Position numbers and translations under genes: made by a program. The notes beneath the pieces are model-generated. The model was given only the letters and a program-made list of their open reading frames with translations, did no database searches and was not told the DNA's origin. DNA of 25,218 nucleotides from NCBI GenBank assembly GCA_016210495.1, contig JACQUC010000204.1, forward strand, positions 1-25,218. The letters are read 5' to 3'. This stretch comes from Chloroflexota bacterium (GTDB taxonomy: Bacteria; Chloroflexota; FW602-bin22; JACPRP01). Of this stretch, positions 15,386 to 22,730 are shown piece by piece (position 1 is the first letter of the stretch; the number at the start of each line of letters is the position of its first letter).

Positions 15386-15414
15386 ACGATAGCACAAAAC
15401 AGGAAGGGTGTCAA
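15386..15414 (-). promoter_or_regulatory. Promoter of the seven-gene transport/catabolic operon
   Basis: On the minus strand TTGACA (15409-15414), a 17-base spacer, then TATCGT (15386-15391). It is the only strong candidate upstream of the binding-protein gene. Transcription would begin about 105 bases before the GTG at 15272. Confidence 0.75.
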
Positions 15415-15439
15415 GGTTGACACGCCAAGTTCTTGGCGT
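15408..15439. promoter_or_regulatory. Two abutting palindromes at the operon promoter
   Basis: GTGTCAAGGTTGACAC (15408-15423; 7-bp arms, 2-base centre) covers the -35 element. ACGCCAAGTTCTTGGCGT (15422-15439; 8-bp arms, 2-base centre) lies directly upstream. The first position suits a repressor and the second an activator or a second dimer. No regulator gene is adjacent. The second palindrome lies 13 bases past the PemK stop but lacks a U-run in either direction. Confidence 0.65.
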
Positions 15440-15451
15440 ACAACTGCGCGA

Positions 15452-15817
15452 TTACTGGCCGGGCATAGGCACGTCGCCAATCGAGATGCGCACACCCCAT
15501 ATTACCCGGCGCAGCAGCGATTCCGACACTGGATGCCCCAGGGGACCTTCATCAAGGAAGTCAATATCCAGTGTAGTTATCTCCTCACAGAAAAGTAATG
15601 AATCGTGGTCCAGGCCACCTATTCCCGTCCGGATGGGGATGTGCGTTGGACCAATGTGCCCGCGCGTGAACATGGGGATCACCAGCACGTCGTCTTCCAC
15701 CCGGTTTCGCTCATCCGCTGAAACAACCAATACAGGTCGAGGCTGATGGGGGTCTCTGGGCTGGCCTGGAGTGTATGCCCTCCATATCTCGCCACGCAGG
15801 GGCGGCAGTTGTTTCAC
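15452..15817 (-). CDS. PemK/MazF-family mRNA interferase toxin
   Basis: 121 residues. The family core is RGEIWRAYTP, then RPVLVVSADERN with the conserved Arg27, LVIPMFTR with Thr51 at the catalytic position, THIPI, and DSLLFCEEITTLDIDFL. It is a complete toxin of normal length, starting 3 bases after the antitoxin stop. It differs from the mazF at 1490 in sequence and in antitoxin type, so this is an independent module and not a duplication. Confidence 0.9.
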   Translation of the reverse strand: MKQLPPLRGEIWRAYTPGQPRDPHQPRPVLVVSADERNRVEDDVLVIPMFTRGHIGPTHIPIRTGIGGLDHDSLLFCEEITTLDIDFLDEGPLGHPVSESLLRRVIWGVRISIGDVPMPGQ

Positions 15818-15820
15818 GGT

Positions 15821-16102
15821 CTAAGCCTTCTCACGAAGATTGTACTTTCTCTCCGAGCGTGGCATCTGCGCTGCCCTAATGCGCTTCCAGGCGGCTCGCT
15901 CCTCTATTTCCTCCGGCGACTTCGGGGCCGCGTGCTGCTGGACCAGCGCTTCGTGAAGTCTCTGGGCGTACCAGCAACGGAGGGCGTCGGCCAGTACGCC
16001 GCTCCGGTCCGTTCCTGCGTTCTCTCTAATGAAGGAGTCGATCTCGTCGAGCATGTCAGGGTCTACCGTGACTGTGATTCGCGGCTTGGTTCTCTGGATC
16101 AT
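15821..16102 (-). CDS. Ribbon-helix-helix antitoxin
   Basis: 93 residues. PRITVTVDPDMLDEIDSFI followed by DRSGVLADALRCWYAQR is a ribbon-helix-helix (CopG/MetJ type) DNA-binding domain. The strand residues 8-14 would contact DNA as a dimer. The charged helical tail (EEIEERAAWKRIRAAQ) would wrap the PemK toxin. GGAGGAG 2-8 bases before the ATG (GGAGG at 16107-16111) is a strong ribosome site. It is expected to repress the promoter just upstream, where two direct repeats sit. Confidence 0.9.
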   Translation of the reverse strand: MIQRTKPRITVTVDPDMLDEIDSFIRENAGTDRSGVLADALRCWYAQRLHEALVQQHAAPKSPEEIEERAAWKRIRAAQMPRSERKYNLREKA

Positions 16103-16137
16103 CGCTCCTCCAGATAGGTAGCATATAGATAGTATGA

Positions 16138-16158
16138 CATTATCGCGGCCATTATCGC
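16138..16158. promoter_or_regulatory. Direct-repeat operator candidate for the RHH antitoxin
   Basis: CATTATCGC occurs at 16138-16146 and again at 16150-16158, a 12-bp period. The second copy covers the -10 element. Closely spaced repeats on one face of the helix are the usual operator form for ribbon-helix-helix antitoxins. Confidence 0.6.
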
Positions 16159-16179
16159 ACTATTCCTGTCGATTGTCAA
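16151..16179 (-). promoter_or_regulatory. Promoter of the RHH/PemK toxin-antitoxin module
   Basis: On the minus strand TTGACA (16174-16179), exactly 17 bases, GATAAT (16151-16156). This is near consensus and 49 bases before the antitoxin ATG. It sits in the 186-base gap after nuoN; no clear terminator for the nuo operon was seen there. Confidence 0.75.
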
Positions 16180-16288
16180 GCACAGCAAGTGGGCAGCCGA
16201 AGATATCCCTCGCTCGTAGTTCTGTGAGAGCCACTGTTCAGGAAACCTCCGGTGCCAATCGGTCTCTTGTCACTTGCCGTCAGGCTGC

Positions 16289-17713
16289 CTATGGGAACAG
16301 AGCCTGGGCCGCGTTCAAGGCCGCTTGCAGGACCGGCGTGGGGTACAGGCCCAGCAGGAAAAGCCCGGCAACGGCGGAAGATAGGGCCACTTGCAGGCTG
16401 AGCGTCGTCGGCAGCCTTTCTTCGGTCGTGGCCGGAAGCAGGTACATGTTTCTCACGACGCGAACATAGTAGTAGATCGACACGGCGCTGTTGAGCAGGC
16501 CGAGAAGGACCAGCCACGCCAGGCCGGCTTCAAAGACGGCCGTAAAAAGGTAGACCTTGGCGATGAATCCCGCCATCGGCGGTATGCCCGCCAGCGATAG
16601 CAGGCAGAGGGACAGTGCCAGCGACAGTAGCGGCGCGCGACGTGACAGGCCGGCGTAGTCAGCAATCAGGTCACTGCCGGCGTGGTTCGAGAACGCGATG
16701 ACGGCGGCAAACGCTCCAAGGTTGGTCAGCGCGTAGGCGAGCAGATAGACCAGTACGCTGGAGGCCCCCGCAACTGTTGCGGCGGCCAGACCCATGACGA
16801 TGTAGCCCGCGTGGGCGATACTGGAATAGGCCAGCATCCGCTTGATGTTTTCCTGTCGTATCGCCACTAGGTTGCCCAACGTCATCGTGACCGCGGCGAG
16901 CACGGCGAAAAGCGTGAGCCACGTGCTGCTGGCGGCCATCAAGCCGGTGTCGAAGACACGCAGGATCACGGCGAAGCCGGCGGCCTTGGAGCCGACGGAC
17001 AGAAATGCCGTGATCGGAGTCGGAGCCCCTTCGTAGACGTCAGGTACCCACATATGAAACGGCACGGTCGCTATCTTGAAGCCGAACCCCGCGACCAGGA
17101 ACACCAGGCCCAGCATTGCGGCGGGTGACACTCCGGTTCGGCCGAGAGCCGAAGCGATATCTACCAGCACCGTGGTGCCGGTCACACCGTAAATCAGCGC
17201 CATGCCATACAGCAGCGCTGCCGATGAAAGCGCCCCCAGCAACAGGTACTTCAAGCCCGCTTCGCCCGATTTCAGATCGTTGCGAATCGACGAGGCCAGC
17301 ACGTACAGCGTGATGCTGGTCAGCTCCAGAGAGATGTAGATCGAGATAAGCTCGCGGGTACTGGCCATCAGCATCATACCGGCAGTCGCGAAGAGCACCA
17401 GGGCATAGTACTCGCCCTGGAAAATGGGCAGACGACGCACGTAGTCGAACGAGGCTATGATGACGAGTGCCGCGGCGAGAATGAGCAGCAGCTTGAAGAA
17501 CAGGGAGACGTTATCTACGACAAAGGCGTCAAAAAACGATGTCTCCTGGCGTCCCACGAGTATCAGCGTGAACACAGCCGGGAAAACGAGCCCGATGAGG
17601 GCTACGTAGCCTACCGCCGACTTACGCTGCTCTCCCACGATCAGGTCCAGCCCGATCAGGATGAGCCCCAGAGCTATTAGACTTATTTCTGGTAACAGAA
17701 GGATCAGATTCAA
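16289..17713 (-). CDS. nuoN: NADH-quinone oxidoreductase subunit N
   Basis: A 474-residue antiporter-like membrane subunit with about 14 spans. E130 (SLELTS) and K213 (FGFKIATVPFHMWVPDVYEG) are the conserved proton-channel residues, followed by SKAAGFAVILR and IKRMLAYSSIAHAGYIVMG. The start is TTG at 17713 with GGAGGG 7 bases upstream (17721-17726). The nearby ATG belongs to another frame. It is the last gene of the operon, separated from nuoM by an unusually long 177-base structured gap. Confidence 0.96.
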   Translation of the reverse strand: MNLILLLPEISLIALGLILIGLDLIVGEQRKSAVGYVALIGLVFPAVFTLILVGRQETSFFDAFVVDNVSLFFKLLLILAAALVIIASFDYVRRLPIFQGEYYALVLFATAGMMLMASTRELISIYISLELTSITLYVLASSIRNDLKSGEAGLKYLLLGALSSAALLYGMALIYGVTGTTVLVDIASALGRTGVSPAAMLGLVFLVAGFGFKIATVPFHMWVPDVYEGAPTPITAFLSVGSKAAGFAVILRVFDTGLMAASSTWLTLFAVLAAVTMTLGNLVAIRQENIKRMLAYSSIAHAGYIVMGLAAATVAGASSVLVYLLAYALTNLGAFAAVIAFSNHAGSDLIADYAGLSRRAPLLSLALSLCLLSLAGIPPMAGFIAKVYLFTAVFEAGLAWLVLLGLLNSAVSIYYYVRVVRNMYLLPATTEERLPTTLSLQVALSSAVAGLFLLGLYPTPVLQAALNAAQALFP

Positions 17714-17890
17714 GAATCATCCCTCCATACAGCCGCACCTTGTTTGGGTACGGGTAGTATTTAGAAAATGCACATTTGCCTGTGGGATGGCTTTCCCCGC
17801 CCACGCCCAAGCAGGGGACAAGCCCCCGCACTACAGCCCTGCAGGGTCGGGCCACGCTCGGTTCCAGAATGCGACATCGTTAAGTATTCG
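17714..17890. other. Structured non-coding gap between nuoM and nuoN
   Basis: 177 bases without a gene inside an otherwise tight operon. It contains GTGGG/CCCAC (17782-17786 and 17800-17804), a hairpin with one mismatch and a 5-base loop at 17811-17829 (G-rich and C-rich arms), and the perfect palindrome CCCTGCAGGG (17837-17846). It may be a dispersed repeat or an RNA-processing site. No promoter stands out. Confidence 0.45.
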
Positions 17891-19372
17891 CTATAACCCG
17901 AACTTCGACATCACCGGAACGACGCCGCTGTTGATAACGCCCGTGATGACGCCGGGATAGATGCCAACCAGGAATATCACGGCCATCAAAGTGACGAGTG
18001 GCACCAACTCGAGACCGCGCGCATCCTGGATGTGCTCCCATTTGGGAACAAGGGGGCCGAAGAATACCCGCTGCACCATCCAGAGGATGTAGCCGGCCGT
18101 TATGACGATGCCGGCGGCGGCCAGAATCGTCAGAATCTGCATATTCGGATTGAAGAACGAGCCTACGAACACCAAGAACTCGGCGACGAACCCGCTCATT
18201 CCCGGCAGGCCCAGCGAGGCCAGCCCGGCCATAGCGAAGAGAGCGGCGTACACCGGCATCCGAGTGGCCAGTCCGCCGAAGTCCGAGATCAACCGCGTGT
18301 GCGCCTTTTCGTATATCACTCCTACGAGCAAGAACAGCAGGCCGGTGATCGTGCCGTGGGTAAACATCTGTAACACAGCGCCGTTCATGCTCAGCGGCGT
18401 CAGCGCAGCTATGCCCAGGAGTACGTACCCCATGTGGCTAACGCTGGAGTAGGCGACCATCTTCTTCAAGTCGTTCTGCACCATGGATACCCCGGCGCCG
18501 TAGAGCACGTTGATCACCGCCAGGATGCCCAGGATCAGGGCGAACTGCTGCGTGGCCTCGGGCAGGATCGAAACGTTGATCCGGATCATCGCGTAGCCGC
18601 CCATCTTCAGGAGCACGCCGGCCAGAATGACACTCACCGCCGTCGGCGCCTCCACATGGGCGTCCGGCAACCACGTGTGCAGTGGGAACACGGGCAGCTT
18701 CACCGCAAAGCCGAAGAACAGCAAGAAGAAGACGACGCCCTGGAACAGCAGACCGTACTTGGCGGCCCACGTCGTCTTGGCCAGCTCGAACATATCGAAG
18801 GTGCGGGTGTCGGCGAAGAGATACAGGGCTAGTATTCCCGCCAGCATCAAGGCGCTACCGGCGATCGTGTACAGAACGAACTTGATGGCGGCGTATTCGC
18901 GCCGCGGGCCCCCCCAGATGGCGATGAGCAGATACATCGGTATCAGCTCGACCTCCCAGAAAAGGAAAAATAGTAGAAGGTCCAGAGACGAGAACACGCC
19001 CAGGATGCCCGTCTCGAGCACCAGCAGCAGCGAGTAGTAGAACTTGGGACGCGGCTGGATATTCCAGGAAGCCAGCACGGCGAGCAAAGTCAGAAGCGTG
19101 GTCAGCACGACCATCGGCAGGTTCAGGCCATCCACACCCATAAAATACGAGATTCCCAGCTTGGGTATCCAGGGCGCTTTTTCCACGAACTGCAGTTGCG
19201 AGCTGCCCTGGTTGAACCGCAGGTACATGGTGAGCGAGATCAGGAAGGTCACCAGACTGAAGCCCGCGGCGCTGAACTTGATGGCGCGCAGGTTGCGACT
19301 GGGTATGAGCGCCGTTATTATCGCTCCCAGCAAGGGCAGAAAAGTTATGGTGGTCAGGTAACCTGGGATCAT
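17891..19372 (-). CDS. nuoM: NADH-quinone oxidoreductase subunit M
   Basis: 493 residues, about 14 membrane spans, the second antiporter-like pump subunit of complex I. The essential Glu140 (FWEVELIPMY) and Lys225 (FAVKLPVFPLHTWLPDAH) of the half-channels are present, with VEAPTAVSVILAG and LKKMVAYSSVSHMGYVLLG. The length matches E. coli NuoM (509). An AAGGAT sequence lies just before the ATG. It is 45 bases downstream of nuoL. Confidence 0.97.
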   Translation of the reverse strand: MIPGYLTTITFLPLLGAIITALIPSRNLRAIKFSAAGFSLVTFLISLTMYLRFNQGSSQLQFVEKAPWIPKLGISYFMGVDGLNLPMVVLTTLLTLLAVLASWNIQPRPKFYYSLLLVLETGILGVFSSLDLLLFFLFWEVELIPMYLLIAIWGGPRREYAAIKFVLYTIAGSALMLAGILALYLFADTRTFDMFELAKTTWAAKYGLLFQGVVFFLLFFGFAVKLPVFPLHTWLPDAHVEAPTAVSVILAGVLLKMGGYAMIRINVSILPEATQQFALILGILAVINVLYGAGVSMVQNDLKKMVAYSSVSHMGYVLLGIAALTPLSMNGAVLQMFTHGTITGLLFLLVGVIYEKAHTRLISDFGGLATRMPVYAALFAMAGLASLGLPGMSGFVAEFLVFVGSFFNPNMQILTILAAAGIVITAGYILWMVQRVFFGPLVPKWEHIQDARGLELVPLVTLMAVIFLVGIYPGVITGVINSGVVPVMSKFGL

Positions 19373-19417
19373 TTATCCTTTTCTCCTCTTTCGCATCCTC
19401 ATCCGGGCATCCTTTCG

Positions 19418-21331
19418 CTAAGGCGTACGCCCGGCCACCAGGATGATGCCGGTGATGATGATCGTGCCGGCGAAAATCGCCAGGCCATAGTTGGGAACTC
19501 TGCCGGTTTCCAGCCTGCGCAGCAGGCCGCCCAGGCCGCTAATGGAGTAACCTATTCCGTTGACGACGCCGTCGATGATGTTCGTGTCGAACCACAGCGC
19601 CAGATTCGAGATGCCGAGGACGACATTGTCGATGATCCAGAGGTACAGCTCATCCACCCAGTACTTCCGTGACAGCATCGTGTAGATTGGCGCGAAGGTC
19701 CTGCCGATGGACTCTGCCGAGATGAGCTTGGCGTAGTACACGACCCAAGCCAAGAATATGCCCAGGACGGCCACCACGACGGAGCTTGTCATAACATTCC
19801 AGTCGATCTCCGCGTGGGCTTCTTCGCCAAAGGTCAGAAAGGCTCCGAAGGCGTTGTTCAACATCGGCGAGCCAAGGAATCCGGACAGGAACGCGGGAAT
19901 GGCGAGAAGCATCAACGGAATGGTCATCACCAGCGGCGACTCGTGAATCGCGTGGCCGTGCTGTCCGTGCTCGCCGTGGTGCTCCTTCTGGCCTCTGTGC
20001 TCGCCGGTGAAGGTCATGAATATGGCACGGAAGATGTAGAAGGCCGTCATAAAGGCGGTGATAAGTCCCATCGCGTAAAGCACGGAGTCCTTGTGCGATG
20101 CGCCGGCCAGGATCTCGTCCTTGCTCCAGAAGCCGCTGAAGGGCGGGAACCCTGCCAGCGCCAGGGCCGCCACGGTCATAGTGATGAACGTGATCTTCAT
20201 CTTGCCGCCCAGGCCGCCCATGTTGCGCATATCCTGGTCGTGCATCGCGTGAATCACGCTCCCGGAGCCAAGGAACAGCAACGCCTTGAAAAAGGCGTGG
20301 TTGAAAAGGTGGAACACGCCGGCGGTGTAGGCTCCGACGCCGAGACCCATCATCATGTAGCCCAACTGGCTGATCGTCGAATAGGCCATTACTCGTTTGA
20401 TGTCGTTCATAACGAGACCCATCGAAGCGGCAAACAGTGCCGTGAAGCCTCCGATGTAGGCGACGACGATCAGCGAGTCAGGGGCGGCCGCGAACATCTG
20501 GAAAGTCCTGGCTACGAGGTATACGCCCGCGGCGACCATCGTCGCGGCGTGGATCAAGGCGCTGACGGGCGTCGGACCTTCCATTGCATCCGGCAACCAT
20601 ACGTGCAGCGGGAACTGAGCGGATTTGCCGATCGCGCCGCAAAAGACCAGCACCGCCGCCAGCGTCAGAACGCCACCGCCGATGGCTCCCGCCGCAATGG
20701 CGTGCTCGATGTCGGTGAAAACGAAGCTGCCGGTCGTGAGGTACAGAATCAGGATGCCCACCAGCAACCCCAGGTCGCCCAGACGGGTGGTGATGAAGGC
20801 CTTCTTGGCCGCCGCCGCTGCCTCGGGCTTCTGGTACCAGAAGCCGATCAGCAGATAGGAGCAAAGGCCGACCAGTTCCCACGTGATGTAGAGCTGCACG
20901 AAGTTGTTGGACAGCACCAGACCCAGCATTGACATAGTGAACAGCGCCATAAAGGCGAAGTACCTGCTGTAGCCAGGATCGCCCGCCATGTATCCCTGCG
21001 AGTAGATCTGCACCAGCAGGCTAACCGACGTTACCACCAGCAGCATAATCGCCGTCAAGGGATCCAGGACCAGGCCTATTGGCAGTGCAACCGGTCCCGA
21101 GGAGAACCACACCAGCGTGAGTTGTTGCCTGAGGGCTTCTTCGCCGCCGTGCGCGCTAAAGGTGACGATGAGCGACCACAGCGCCCACAACGAGACCAGG
21201 AAGGAGCCAAAGATCGACAGGATGCAGACGATGCCGCTCAAGCGCGGAAACGGACGGGTGATAAATATGATCGTCAAGAATGCCAGCAGCGGCAGTAACG
21301 GTATGATCCACAAATACCCGATCGATTCCAT
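19418..21331 (-). CDS. nuoL: NADH-quinone oxidoreductase subunit L
   Basis: 637 residues, the distal pump subunit with the C-terminal lateral helix. Glu152 (ITWELVGLCSYLLIG), Lys236 (GKSAQFPLHVWLPDAMEGP) and IKRVMAYSTISQLGYMMMGLG are the proton-path signatures. Residues 444-463 form a loop with seven histidines. The C-terminal 120 residues hold the long amphipathic helix and the last span that brace NuoM and NuoN. The ATG at 21331 has GAGG upstream. The gap to nuoK contains a nuoK-like vestige and 7-bp repeats. Confidence 0.97.
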   Translation of the reverse strand: MESIGYLWIIPLLPLLAFLTIIFITRPFPRLSGIVCILSIFGSFLVSLWALWSLIVTFSAHGGEEALRQQLTLVWFSSGPVALPIGLVLDPLTAIMLLVVTSVSLLVQIYSQGYMAGDPGYSRYFAFMALFTMSMLGLVLSNNFVQLYITWELVGLCSYLLIGFWYQKPEAAAAAKKAFITTRLGDLGLLVGILILYLTTGSFVFTDIEHAIAAGAIGGGVLTLAAVLVFCGAIGKSAQFPLHVWLPDAMEGPTPVSALIHAATMVAAGVYLVARTFQMFAAAPDSLIVVAYIGGFTALFAASMGLVMNDIKRVMAYSTISQLGYMMMGLGVGAYTAGVFHLFNHAFFKALLFLGSGSVIHAMHDQDMRNMGGLGGKMKITFITMTVAALALAGFPPFSGFWSKDEILAGASHKDSVLYAMGLITAFMTAFYIFRAIFMTFTGEHRGQKEHHGEHGQHGHAIHESPLVMTIPLMLLAIPAFLSGFLGSPMLNNAFGAFLTFGEEAHAEIDWNVMTSSVVVAVLGIFLAWVVYYAKLISAESIGRTFAPIYTMLSRKYWVDELYLWIIDNVVLGISNLALWFDTNIIDGVVNGIGYSISGLGGLLRRLETGRVPNYGLAIFAGTIIITGIILVAGRTP

Positions 21332-21357
21332 AACCTATCAACCTCTAGTTGGTCTCT

Positions 21358-21381
21358 CTACCATCTCACCAGGTTCACGTC
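21358..21381 (-). pseudogene. Vestige resembling a nuoK C-terminus
   Basis: Downstream of the nuoK stop, in the same frame, the minus strand codes DVNLVRW plus stop, against DVNLLKW plus stop at the real nuoK end (21418-21441). Five of seven residues match and the other two are conservative changes. Several DNA differences are silent third-position changes, as expected for the tail of an older nuoK paralogue and not a recent slip. Confidence 0.5.
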
Positions 21382-21384
21382 CGG

Positions 21385-21404
21385 CCCCTGCCCCCTGCCC
21401 CCTG
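21385..21404. repeat. Tandem CCCCTGC heptamer array
   Basis: Two full copies of CCCCTGC and a third lacking its last base, between the nuoK stop and the nuoK-like vestige. It has the same 7-bp period as the array at 1337 but a different unit. Confidence 0.6.
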
Positions 21405-21417
21405 GCCTTCGCGCCCT

Positions 21418-21726
21418 TCACCATTTCAGTAGATTTACGTCCTCCACGCTGATGGTCCGGCGCGTGCGATAGACGGCGAGCACGATGGCCAGGCCAACGG
21501 CTGCTTCTGCTGCCGCCACAGTGATGATGAACACGGCGAAAACCTGGCCGACGGCGTTGGCAGGCGCCAAGAACCGCGAGAAGGCCACGAGCAAGATGTT
21601 CACGGCGTTGAACATGATCTCGATACCCATCAGGATGGCGACGGCGTTCCGCTTCGCCAGGGCGCCGTAAAGACCGATGCAGAATAAGAGTGCGCTCAAG
21701 ACTACGAAATGGTTCAGTGTGAGCAA
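21418..21726 (-). CDS. nuoK: NADH-quinone oxidoreductase subunit K
   Basis: 102 residues, three spans, the usual length. Glu36 (MGIEIMFNAVNILLV) and Glu74 (AAAEAAVGLAI) are the two buried glutamates of the E-channel. The start is a TTG at 21726, with GGGAGGA about 8 bases upstream inside the nuoJ 3' end. The nuoJ stop lies 3 bases before it. Confidence 0.96.
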   Translation of the reverse strand: MLTLNHFVVLSALLFCIGLYGALAKRNAVAILMGIEIMFNAVNILLVAFSRFLAPANAVGQVFAVFIITVAAAEAAVGLAIVLAVYRTRRTISVEDVNLLKW

Positions 21727-21729
21727 GTC

Positions 21730-22227
21730 CTAGTCCTCCCGCGCTATGACGATGGCGCCGATCATAGCGACTAACAAGAGTACCGATGCTATCTCGAATG
21801 GCAGCGCATACTGCTTGAACAGCAGTTCACCGAGAACCTGGGTGCTGGGCTGGCTCGGCACCTCGGCGCCGATGCGCCAGCTCTGGCGTGCCAGCATCAT
21901 CATCATCACGGCAAAAAGGGCCACTGCTACGAGCCCGGCCATACCCGCCTGGCTGTTGGGAACGTTGCTCCAGGGAGAGTGGGCTCGCTGCGTTAGCATA
22001 ATGGCGAAGAGGAGCAGAATGATGACGGCGCCGGCGTAGATCAGAATCTGGACGGCGGCCAGGAAATCCGCGTTGAGCAACACGAACAGCCCAGCTACAC
22101 TCAAGAAGGTGAGCGCCAGAAGCAGAGCGCTGTGCACGATGTTCCTCAACATGACGACACCCACAGCCGACACTATCAGCACGGCCGCCAGCACGTAGAA
22201 AGCGACGGCGACAATCGGGTCGTTCAT
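21730..22227 (-). CDS. nuoJ: NADH-quinone oxidoreductase subunit J
   Basis: 165 residues, five membrane spans. The segment HSALLLALTFLSVAGLFVLLNADFLAAVQILIYAGAV is the conserved TM3 region with the pi-bulge that couples quinone chemistry to pumping, and EIASVLLLVAMIGAIVIARED is the typical C-terminus. The ATG overlaps the nuoI stop by 4 bases (ATGA). Confidence 0.95.
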   Translation of the reverse strand: MNDPIVAVAFYVLAAVLIVSAVGVVMLRNIVHSALLLALTFLSVAGLFVLLNADFLAAVQILIYAGAVIILLLFAIMLTQRAHSPWSNVPNSQAGMAGLVAVALFAVMMMMLARQSWRIGAEVPSQPSTQVLGELLFKQYALPFEIASVLLLVAMIGAIVIARED

Positions 22228-22709
22228 CTTACCTGTGCGACCTCCTTAATGGCGGCAAGCTCTTGCTTCTCTGTGATGGGTCTTGCCCCCGCGACCCGCG
22301 CCAATGGCTTCGTTCGGCCGTGCAAACGATTGCTGTTATACGCGAGGCGATAGCGGGCGTATGCGGCCAGCTCGTACTCCTTGCTCATCTCGATGGCCTT
22401 GAAGGGACAGGCCTCGACGCACAGGCCGCAGAACAAGCAGCGCGTTATCTCGATCTCGTAGTACTCAGGGTAGCGCTTGCCATCCGGTCCGAGGCTGGTC
22501 TTGATGTCGATCACACCGTGGGGGCAGGCTCTTGCGCAGATGCCGCATCCAACACAGCGCGCCTTGCCGGCCTCGAACACCAGAGCCGGCGCCCCGCGAA
22601 AAGCGGGTGGCGAAGCTCGCCGCTGCTCCGGATACTGAATGGTCACCGGCGGCATGAAGAAATGCTTTATGGTGACGAGCATGCCTTTGGCAATTCCAAG
22701 ACCTAACAT
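22224..22709 (-). CDS. nuoI: NADH-quinone oxidoreductase subunit I (2x[4Fe-4S])
   Basis: 161 residues. Two cluster motifs, C52-C55-C58-C62 (CVGCGICARACP) and C91-C94-C97-C101 (CLFCGLCVEACP), hold clusters N6a and N6b, which lead electrons toward N2. The N-terminal hydrophobic segment MLGLGIAKGMLVTIKHFF lies along the membrane at NuoH. The C-terminal residues after KEYELAAYARYRL are variable. A GGGGAGA site precedes the ATG. Confidence 0.96.
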   Translation of the reverse strand: MLGLGIAKGMLVTIKHFFMPPVTIQYPEQRRASPPAFRGAPALVFEAGKARCVGCGICARACPHGVIDIKTSLGPDGKRYPEYYEIEITRCLFCGLCVEACPFKAIEMSKEYELAAYARYRLAYNSNRLHGRTKPLARVAGARPITEKQELAAIKEVAQVR

Positions 22710-22730
22710 ATCTCACGTCTCCCCGGGTAG

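Noticed and set aside
15417..15444. Plus-strand promoter TTGACA-16-TACAAC.
   Set aside because: The TTGACA is the other half of the palindrome, the -10 is poor, and only antisense of the PemK gene lies downstream.
19814..20932. 372-codon open frame on the plus strand.
   Set aside because: Shadow of nuoL in a GC-rich region; its composition is rich in His, Arg, Gln and Gly with no recognisable motif.
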